Source: Pleurotus djamor (Eukaryota; Basidiomycota; Agaricomycetes; Agaricales; Pleurotaceae). From it: a stretch of 23,664 bases of DNA. Position numbers and translations under genes: made by a program. Positions 17,801 to 22,050 of the stretch are shown here, in pieces; position 1 is the stretch's first letter; every line of letters starts with the position of its first letter. The notes under the pieces were generated by a model that saw only the letters and a program-made list of their open reading frames with translations, was not told the DNA's origin and ran no database searches. The stretch is taken from positions 1 through 23,664 of the forward strand of contig JAPEVF010000695.1 of NCBI GenBank assembly GCA_029747585.1, written 5' to 3'.

Positions 17801-20634
17801 AGGCGAGGACGCGGAGGAGGAGGAGGAGGAGGAGGAGGAGGAGGAGGAGGAAGATTGCGTGTTAAGATAAGATCAGGCAAGGCAGATAAGATAAGATACT
17901 CTGCTTACCTGTTACTTAGCAATTTACCTTAGCAAGCTAACCAGTGCGTGCTCCCTAAATCACCCTTTGCATATTCAATTACAAGTTGTTATGATTCAAC
18001 ATATGGGTTCATAATAAATTATACTTTCTTTGTCCTTTATATAGTAATGAATTACATCGGTTAAGTTACAATCCATTATTGATCACAATACATTATGCAA
18101 CGTTAATGAAATATCCATCAGCCGTTATAATTAATCATAATCAGTGTATAAGACATTATACAACTTCAATGAAATATCCAGCAGCCGTTATAATCAATTA
18201 TGTTCATGTAATGGATTATTCAAGGTATGTCAAAGTGATCTATGAATACTCATGGGACAGCCCTAATGGATTATACATTGGACTTGCCCTCGAAAAATGG
18301 ATTACATTTAGGGCAGCTACCCTAGTATATTGACTTATTCTTACAGCAATGGGTGTACAGGACTCTCGTCGGCTTCTCTGACCTGACTCATGGGAAACAT
18401 AGAACGCCTTTTCAGTTCTTCGCCCACATGGCCTCAATTTCTACGAATTATTTGTTCCAGACTTGCTTCATGAGTTCGAGCTTGGGGTATGGAAAGCAAT
18501 TTTCACCCATCTTATCCGAATTCTTCACGTTCGCGGCAACGATCAGGTAGCAATACTCAATGACAGGTGCAGTATATAGTTTCTCTTTTACTGGTGCTTA
18601 CTCACGCGCAGCATCCCTAAGGTTTCGTAAAGTACCCACGTTTGGTCGTGCGATCATCCGACAGTTCCATTCAGATGCTGCCTCTATGAAGAAACTTGCG
18701 GCGCGTGACTTCGAAGACCTACTACAAGTGAGTCAGACCTTTTTCTCTGTACAATGCAGATACTCAGAGTTGATCAGTGTGTTATACCAGTTATTGAAGG
18801 GCTTTTTCCAACACGAGAGGAGAAAATTGTCCTCGATCTCCTCTTTTCCCTAGCACAATGGCACTTCCTCGCAAAGCTTCGCCTACACACCGACACAACC
18901 CTTGATCTCCTTTCACTCTCAACCACCGACTTGGGGAACAACATCCGCAGATTCGCCGATCAGGTCTGCCCTCAATACGAAACTGAAGACCTCCCACGAG
19001 AAGTTGAAGCCCGAGCACGCCGCCGTCGCAAAGCGGACCGTACCAAGTCAGCCGATGCCACCTCCAAGTCAGCCGATGCCGCTGCCTCAACACCACGAAC
19101 TCTCAACTTGTCTACGTACAAACTCCACGCCCTTGGAGATTATGTGGAAGCCATCCGTAACCTTGGAACGACGGAGTCATGGTCTACGCAAATTGTAAGC
19201 TTCCTTCCTCTTTGGTATAGCAGATCTAACAATATTTGCAGGGTGAACTTGAGCATCGCTATGTCAAACGCCTTTATGCCCGCACCAACAAGAACAAGTA
19301 TACTAGCCAAATTGCTCAACACGAGCAACGCGAACGTCTACTTCGAGCACTTCGGCATCGGATGGACGACATACATCAACCAACAGAGCAGGCTGACGAC
19401 GAACCGGACCATTCAAGCCAGGAAACACTGTTACCACCGGAGCCGTCCCTCCAACATCATTTCATCTCTTCCTCGCACCGTCAGGCCTTGTCGCTCAGTG
19501 GTTTTATCGATGATCACGAAGATGATATTGCATTCAAGGTGAGTTTTTTCGATTTGAGTATATATGTTATATTAACCATCGCAACTAGGATTTCTTACCC
19601 AAGCTCAAGGCTCATCTTTTAGGTCGTCTCCTTGGAATTCAGTATACAGGTGACGAACACGAGTTCTCGGGCAAGGAGCTCTCCAAAGTGATTATCGCAA
19701 ATGACCGACTCTATGCCCATAAAGTTTTACGGGTCTTTTNATACCAGCTATGATTCTCGCCGGTGCTATGATGTTCTCAACCCCCGCAGACATGCTGACT
19801 TTATCACAACATCACACGAAGACAATAGTGATGACGACAACATTCCAAGCCATCCCTTCTGGTATGGCCGTATTCTGAAAATATTTAGTGCAGTCGTACA
19901 CCACCCTTGCCTTGAAAGCGCGCAAACGATGCACTTTCTGTGGATCAGATGGTATGGGCGTGATCTTGATCATGCCGCTGGATTTGGAGCCAAGCGCCTC
20001 CTCCGTCTGGGATTTGTCGACCTCAACGACAAATTGGGGGTAGCATTCCTTGACCCCACTTTGGTGTTGCGTGCTGTCCACATCATCCCCGCATTTGCTC
20101 ATGGACTGGCTCAAGAGCCAATAGAGCCCTCGTTCGCCATTCAATTATCCGAGCCAAAGGCACAATGGAAATGGTATTATCTTGGTTTGTACGTACTGTA
20201 TCTTCCTTTCTCTAGTGACTTGGGTGACAACTTTTCATAGGTTCTCTGATCGTGATACTGCTATGCGCCACCTTGGCGGAGGTGTTGGCCATCATAATTC
20301 GCCAACCACGACCGACCCAATAGACGTCGAAACTCTTCAAGAAACCAGTGGACCTGAAGACATCAATAATGATCTGGATAACGACTCTGAAAACGAGTCC
20401 GCGCTCCCCGAGCTTGTTGAAGCCAATGTCCCTGGAGTGGTCAATCAAGCTAGGGTAGGACTTCCAGTGGAGGATGCGACCGATTTTGGGGGCGACGATA
20501 CGGAAGATGAAGAGATTGCCTCCGAAATTGATTCAGACGAGTCCAGTGAATCCGAGGATGAAGAGGAAGATATAAATAATGTTTCAGCGACTCAATTTGA
20601 CGATGACACCCAGATGAATATTCACGATTGGTAG
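2838..20634 (+). CDS. Plavaka-family transposase, split by two nested insertions
   Basis: Transposase of a Plavaka (CACTA-related) DNA transposon. Ten exons join in frame to 1253 residues: 2838-3002, 3059-4195, 4248-4474, 4525-4780, 18403-18566, 18622-18727, 18778-19194, 19242-19538, 19589-20188, 20241-20634. The N-terminus has a C2HC finger (C5, C8, H21, C25), followed by a Pro/Glu-rich linker. Then come SDSTHLANFG (D391), GHCHHQAYIPS, the Cys motif CPCPRC at about 522-527, and PDLLHEFELGVWKAIF at about 614-629, all typical of Plavaka proteins. The C-terminal half has MHFLWIRWYGRDL, PAFAHG and MRHLGGGVGH before an acidic tail. Intron 4 (4781-18402) holds a solo LTR and a whole KDZ element. 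Without them it is 52 nt, and both exon ends keep phase 0 and proper splice sites. An N at 19740 shifts the frame; without it the frame is intact. The coding capacity therefore looks undamaged except for the giant intron. Confidence 0.88.
4781..4785. repeat. Left TSD of the solo LTR (GTATG)
   Basis: The five bases directly left of the LTR are repeated directly right of it at 5408-5412. They are also the first five bases of Plavaka intron 4, so the insertion duplicated the splice donor. Confidence 0.88.
4786..5407 (+). mobile_element. Solo LTR of a retrotransposon (622 bp)
   Basis: The unit starts TGTTA and ends TAACA, a perfect 5-bp terminal inversion with the canonical TG...CA ends, and is flanked by the 5-bp direct repeat GTATG. 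This is what remains after recombination between the two LTRs of an integrated element. The sequence is purine-rich on the plus strand, with GTCGGAGG-type motifs repeated many times. A TATATATA at 5171-5178 would suit an LTR promoter in the plus orientation. It contains a 21-nt palindrome at 4885-4905. I find no gag or pol coding. Superfamily (Ty3 or Ty1 type) cannot be told from the LTR alone. Confidence 0.85.
4885..4905. repeat. Perfect 21-nt palindrome in the LTR
   Basis: GATCAAGTTA and TAACTTGATC flank a single central T, forming perfect 10-nt arms. This could be a dimer-binding site in the U3 part of the LTR or a short hairpin in RNA. Function is unknown. Confidence 0.75.
5408..5412. repeat. 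Right TSD of the solo LTR (GTATG)
   Basis: Identical to 4781-4785. Its last two bases also form the start of the direct repeat that flanks the KDZ element, so the two insertions sit only a few bases apart. Confidence 0.88.
5411..5420. repeat. Left direct repeat (TSD) of the KDZ element
   Basis: TGTACAGGAC occurs here and again at 18354-18363 in the same orientation, just outside the element's inverted ends. KDZ/Zisupton elements are known to make TSDs of about 8 bp. The 10-bp match probably includes one or two chance bases, so the exact element edge is uncertain by about 2 bp. Confidence 0.8.
5421..5517 (+). repeat. Left terminal inverted repeat of the KDZ element
   Basis: It matches the reverse complement of 18259-18353. 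Shared blocks include GCTGTAAGAA near the edge, TAATCCATTTTTC, GGGCAAGTCCA, TGTATAAT and CATTAGGGCT. The outer six or so bases and the 20-40 nt interval have diverged. Identity over the best 50 bases is roughly 85 percent by eye. Confidence 0.85.
5503..5815. repeat. Left subterminal array of TAATNNATTA palindromes
   Basis: Six exact copies of TAATNNATTA start at 5503, 5524, 5565, 5606, 5698 and 5806. One-mismatch versions lie between them (CAATGTATTA near 5640, CAATCCATTA at 5731). Five more exact copies lie in the right end of the element. Subterminal repeats of this kind usually bind the transposase or an accessory protein. The core is also the palindromic site of paired homeodomains, though that link is only analogy. 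Confidence 0.8.
5816..6138. other. Left interior flank; A-rich low-complexity tract
   Basis: No gene is visible. Bases 5926-5970 form an A-rich tract with repeated GAAAAT units. It is followed by a G-rich stretch at about 5981-6015. The minus-strand gene ends at 6139, so this region should hold its 3' UTR. A strong donor-like GTGAGTAAG on the minus strand overlaps that stop and could lead to a further short exon here. Confidence 0.5.
6139..9067 (-). CDS. KDZ-carried protein with acidic repeats and HMG-like segment
   Basis: Six exons on the minus strand (9067-8387, 8322-7940, 7873-7742, 7679-7570, 7525-6600, 6543-6139) join in frame to 878 residues. Introns are 44-66 nt. I took the ATG at 9067 (AGCATGG context); an in-frame ATG at 9250 would add an unlikely leader. 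In order: three 19-residue repeats (DDTEGMQAPETSA type, about 37-94), an acidic tract then a Lys-rich tract (about 108-140), and IKTWFNTNR at about 229-237 across an exon joint. An HMG-like segment, KPQACQFYMHHPDFKSKV, begins near 255. A low-complexity Ser/Arg region follows, then a C-terminal module with DWFETAWAVL, RPKEVRLWIKSAR and WRWWMANNPEWR. From memory such proteins are abundant and unnamed in Agaricomycetes. DNA binding is inferred. It is the last of three same-strand genes in the KDZ element. It could be two genes, but the frame is continuous across all joints. Confidence 0.68.
8793..8963 (-). repeat. Three tandem 57-bp coding repeats
   Basis: Copies spaced exactly 57 bp apart start at 8805, 8862 and 8919 (plus-strand anchor GTCTCTGGG). 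The two right copies share 32 identical bases at their core and the left one has diverged. They encode 19-residue units rich in Asp, Thr and Pro near the N-terminus of the cargo protein. The repeat number is likely to vary between copies of the element. Confidence 0.8.
9068..9592. other. Spacer between two minus-strand cargo genes
   Basis: This holds the promoter and 5' UTR of the HMG-like gene and the 3' end of the next gene. A 61-codon in-frame extension of the HMG-like gene reaches 9250 but has no conserved look. No repeat or RNA gene is evident. Confidence 0.45.
9593..10800 (-). CDS. Unrecognised KDZ-carried protein
   Basis: Four exons on the minus strand (10800-10658, 10589-10053, 9999-9826, 9770-9593) give 343 residues. 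Introns are 68, 53 and 55 nt; the last donor (GTTCGT) is weak and was chosen because it alone keeps phase. The start at 10800 follows a TATATAT about 110 bp upstream. Conserved-looking pieces are WGNMANIYLEHD near residue 40, RFEHIVDVMHAFL, IWYFIRLKNNWSFLYANR, YYAVRGYYRYGVFLD and RAEYARDFGDIQREEL at the C-terminus. The middle (about 125-195) is Pro/Ser/Asp-rich and probably disordered. I cannot name a domain. It lies about 350 bp downstream of the oxygenase gene on the same strand. An N at 9618 lies 20-25 bases before the stop; dropping it changes only the last few residues. Confidence 0.6.
10914..10920 (-). promoter_or_regulatory. TATA-like box for the unrecognised cargo gene
   Basis: On the minus strand the sequence reads GTATATATGAAAGG about 115 bp before the ATG at 10800, followed by a pyrimidine-rich leader. 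Position and composition fit a fungal core promoter; use is inferred. Confidence 0.4.
11150..12641 (-). CDS. TET/JBP-type 2-oxoglutarate/Fe(II) dioxygenase
   Basis: Two exons (12641-12031 and 11976-11150, intron 54 nt) give 478 residues once the N at 11380 is dropped. The catalytic double-stranded beta-helix occupies about residues 340-445. Its iron ligands are H361 and D363 in TVSVPHVDHANL and H414 in LVKHSNLPI, with R425 in EQRYSVTQY as the 2-oxoglutarate-binding arginine. Other family marks are FGPRT before the HxD, GGHLVLWDLK, RFPPGS and GGLFRWVENGF. The N-terminal 200 residues are Ser/Asp-rich then Lys/Arg-rich, so nuclear DNA binding is plausible. TET/JBP enzymes oxidise 5-methylcytosine or thymine in DNA, and this family is known to be expanded in basidiomycetes together with KDZ transposons. 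The gene is head-to-head with the transposase across 1.3 kb. The start is uncertain: a CTAAC and an AAAAG lie just upstream, so a further 5' exon is possible. Confidence 0.78.
12642..13974. promoter_or_regulatory. Divergent promoter between oxygenase and transposase
   Basis: This 1.3-kb stretch separates the starts of two head-to-head genes and must hold both promoters. It contains three copies of a motif of about 30 bp (12776-12984) near the oxygenase and a GTTCGAAC-type palindromic cluster at about 13349-13370. TTCCCACAGT occurs twice at about 13399-13426, and a CT-rich leader runs up to the transposase ATG. Open frames here (minus strand 12905-13255 and 13468-13713) show no domain. One contains a good splice donor at about 13081 and might be an untranslated or unrecognised 5' exon of the oxygenase. 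Confidence 0.55.
12776..12984. repeat. Three spaced copies of a CCTAGGGTCAGG motif
   Basis: Copies at 12776-12806, 12873-12900 and 12955-12984 share ACGCG, then CCTAGGGTCAGG (CCTAAGGTCAGG in the middle copy), then CTCGCG. Spacing is about 97 and 82 bp. Weaker similarity (AACAAGCATC-like and CGCCAAGC-like pieces) continues past the core, suggesting an old repeat unit. It sits in the oxygenase-proximal part of the divergent promoter and could be an operator for an element-encoded regulator. Confidence 0.72.
13975..17870 (+). CDS. KDZ transposase with CxC2-type cysteine cluster
   Basis: Nine exons (13975-14391, 14449-14667, 14724-15098, 15152-15346, 15399-15561, 15621-15769, 15818-16215, 16272-16632, 16682-17870) give 1154 residues if one C is removed from the eight-C run at 15310-15317. 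As written the frame breaks there. The N-terminus is acidic and disordered. A zinc cluster follows, with C170, C173, C185, C188, C195, C198, H203 and H209, of the kind named CxC2 in KDZ proteins. The transposase core has TCATFQLLD, ITCPACPRPGINLP, ALDACFRLKRRLVSSE, STCSGLAALDYANTKFSRGY, VSYDIACQWGKD and DGEGIERPWANIGG. The Asp of DACF and YDIACQ and the Glu of GEGIERPW are the likely DDE catalytic residues. The C-terminal third is helical with a terminal run of Glu encoded by GAG repeats. The 1-nt shift may be a sequencing error or a real inactivation. Confidence 0.88.
15310..15317 (+). other. Eight-C run that breaks the transposase frame
   Basis: The conserved motif PGINLPPGW needs seven C here. 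With eight, the frame reads into a TAG 27 bases later, before the next splice donor. The downstream exons all continue in the frame predicted by seven C, so a single base is in excess. Confidence 0.8.
17814..17850 (+). repeat. GAG microsatellite encoding a poly-Glu tail
   Basis: About twelve consecutive GAG triplets near the 3' end of the transposase gene encode an uninterrupted acidic tail just before the stop at 17870. Length is expected to vary between copies. Confidence 0.8.
17871..18258. other. Right subterminal region of the KDZ element
   Basis: AT-rich and without a gene. It holds the transposase 3' UTR and a set of AATGAAATATCCA(T/G)CAGCCGTTATAAT-like direct repeats at about 18104-18132 and 18169-18195, together with four of the five right-side TAATNNATTA palindromes. 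Confidence 0.65.
18012..18273. repeat. Right subterminal array of TAATNNATTA palindromes
   Basis: Exact TAATNNATTA copies start at 18012, 18045, 18191, 18209 and 18264, with near matches (CAATCCATTA, CAATACATTA) between them. They mirror the left-end array. The last copy lies inside the right TIR and pairs with the copy at 5503 in the left TIR. Confidence 0.8.
18259..18353 (-). repeat. Right terminal inverted repeat of the KDZ element
   Basis: Reverse-complement match to 5421-5517, sharing GCTGTAAGAA, TAATCCATTTTTC, GGGCAAGTCCA and CATTAGGGCT. The outermost bases differ between the two ends. Confidence 0.85.
18354..18363. repeat. Right direct repeat (TSD) of the KDZ element
   Basis: TGTACAGGAC, identical to 5411-5420. 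It is followed by the undisturbed remainder of Plavaka intron 4, whose acceptor is at 18401-18402. Confidence 0.8.
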
Positions 20635-20819
20635 TTTTCTTTACGATTTTATGTTGATTTTGCCGATTTCAATGAAGGTTTTGAACTACGTTACCCGATT
20701 TGGGCATACATCCAAATATGTACAAACTCAGAGCTTGGGTGCGTCGAATGGTCCTCCTTCCATCCATCCCTCTTGAACTGCAACCACCACCATCCTCATC
20801 CTCTCCCTCCTCTCCTCCC
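20635..20819. other. Plavaka 3' flank and upstream region of the next gene
   Basis: About 185 bp without a gene. The first part is T-rich, and from about 20751 the sequence is pyrimidine-rich, which suits a fungal 5' leader for the gene at 20820. I could not identify the right end of the Plavaka element or its TSD. Confidence 0.4.
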
Positions 20820-21380
20820 ATGGCCTCGGCTTCAGCTGCCCAAGAAATCCACGACCTTCTCAATGAAGCCTTTTCAAACATTGGCAAGTCCAATAAACGC
20901 GACCGAGTTGAACGTGTACCGTACGTACCCCCATTCTAAGATGGTTGGATGTCCCTCTTACCCATGAACCAGCAACCGTGAGGCTCGAGATCATTTGAAA
21001 GATCTGGAGTCTCTCGCGAAGGCAATTCCCCGTACCGTTGACCCCTACCGCAGTCCTCGAGACTTGATCACATCGGGGTATCTACTCCGAATTGCAGCGC
21101 AAAATGGGCCGCAACCCGGGAGCGAGCCAATTTCTGCAGAGTAAGTGGATATATGCATGCTTTGGACACCGCTGAGCGACTATATGCTAGGGACCAAGCC
21201 GAAAATGAGATCATCCAACATGCATTTGATGAGCTGGTCCGCCGGCTTCCATCTCTTCCTGGTACGATTGGTGTACATCAGGAAAACCAGAAAATCTGTG
21301 GGCCATCTGTACCTCTGACTGGTATCTGTATAGGTCTGTCTGTGCTTACAATTAACTGTGACTTCTGTTACCTATTCTAA
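20820..21380 (+). CDS. Small unrecognised three-exon gene, possibly truncated
   Basis: Exons 20820-20920, 20973-21140 and 21191-21380 join in frame to 152 residues with introns of 52 and 50 nt. The sequence opens MASASAAQEIHDLLNEAF and has a charged KRDRVERV segment. The most structured parts are IPRTVDPYRSPRDLITSGYL and a helical stretch, IIQHAFDELVRRLPSLPG. After that the sequence turns into CTGT-rich, low-complexity DNA (GICIGLSVLTI and on), which looks unlike real protein. Either a further intron begins at GTACG (21261) or the original 3' part has been lost. I recognise no family. An in-frame ATG at 20748 would add a Pro/Ser-rich leader. Confidence 0.5.
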
Positions 21381-21873
21381 ACTATTCTACAAGATATCTG
21401 TAAGAAATCTGTGGTTGTTTTGTGCTATCTAATAAATATGGGCGGTAATTCCCCATATAAGTAAGCTTCAATAAAGCTGTTCTTGAAAAATCAAATTTAT
21501 AAACTCATAGTAATAAAAGAAAGACATAAATTTCTTTTCAAAATATATTTTTATTATTGCTGATTGTATATATATAATTGAGAAAGAGATTTGAGGCAAG
21601 CTCAAAAGACAAGACACAAATAATGTCTGGAGCATGAATAATCAGAGAACATATATCAATGGAGTTGCAAGTTTGAAGACAATCTCTATGGAGACTTTAA
21701 TTGAAAAGTGAAAAGAAATGCTTCAAAAGCATAGCCAGTGGGAAGATTTGCAGCATACAAGGGCATAAAGCACAGCTTGTATACAGCCTTGCAGGATCCA
21801 ACAAATAGTTCTACAATTAATGATGGGAAAAGAGAAGAGGAAGAATCGCTTAATGATTAGGGCAAAAGTAGAT
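21381..21873. other. AT-rich intergenic region, no gene seen
   Basis: Strongly AT-rich with long A/T runs (about 21480-21600) and a purine-rich stretch near 21825-21842. There are no open frames of note, no TAATNNATTA array and no LTR-like ends with a matching TSD. It may be the degraded remnant of a mobile element or simple intergenic DNA. Confidence 0.45.
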
Positions 21874-21941
21874 GCGTGGGAAAAATTCTAGTGAGGTGTC
21901 CGTCTCTATGCACGGACTGTTCACCTGAATTTTTCCCACGC
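21874..21941. repeat. Foldback hairpin, 30-nt arms
   Basis: The left arm 21874-21903 and right arm 21912-21941 are inverted copies matching at 25 of 30 positions, including an unbroken 15-bp outer stem (GCGTGGGAAAAATTC), around the 8-nt loop CTCTATGC. It lies about 110 bp upstream of the rad4 start. It may be a tiny foldback element or a regulatory structure. Confidence 0.8.
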
Positions 21942-21981
21942 CCCTATTTTGGGCCGCGAAATCGGTTCACATGACTATTGA

Positions 21982-21989
21982 TGACGTCA
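21982..21989. promoter_or_regulatory. CRE-type palindrome TGACGTCA upstream of rad4
   Basis: A full ATF/CREB-family bZIP site lies 61 bp before the rad4 ATG. In fungi such sites bind stress-responsive bZIP factors. Occurrence in this promoter could be chance, since an 8-mer is expected about once per 65 kb. Confidence 0.45.
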
Positions 21990-22050
21990 ATGTATCCCCT
22001 TGACGCGTCTTGTTTCCGTTCTCCATCACCTCTTTATTCGGGCTGCGCAC

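Larger units (their letters stand above)
5421..18353 (+). mobile_element. Complete KDZ DNA transposon, about 12.9 kb, four genes
   Basis: The unit is bounded by the direct repeat TGTACAGGAC and by imperfect inverted repeats of about 95 bp (5421-5517 and 18259-18353). It contains a KDZ transposase (plus strand, 13975-17870) and three minus-strand genes: a TET/JBP-type dioxygenase, an unrecognised protein and a large HMG-like protein. Gene-poor AT-rich flanks of roughly 0.6 and 0.5 kb carry many TAATNNATTA palindromes. Removing the element restores a normal Plavaka intron, which is independent proof of the borders. Fungal KDZ elements carrying TET/JBP genes divergent from the transposase are established. 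The roles of the two other cargo genes are unknown to me. Confidence 0.88.
4781..18402 (+). other. Plavaka intron 4, expanded by nested transposons
   Basis: The donor is GTATG at 4781 and the acceptor is AACATAG ending at 18402, with the branch-like CTGAC at about 18379-18387. Host-element bases remaining are 4781-4785, 5413-5420 and 18364-18402. Joined, they form an ordinary 52-nt intron flanked by CATCGG and AACGCC exon ends in phase 0. Everything else belongs to the two insertions. Confidence 0.88.

Noticed and set aside
18728..18759. A 32-nt intron in Plavaka exon 6/7
   Set aside because: The alternative acceptor at 18777 gives a normal 50-nt intron and the conserved LLQ-CVIPVIEG joint, so the short one was dropped.
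21381..21873. Solo LTR or organelle-derived insert in the AT-rich stretch
   Set aside because: No TG...CA ends with a matching TSD were found, and no organelle gene was recognised.
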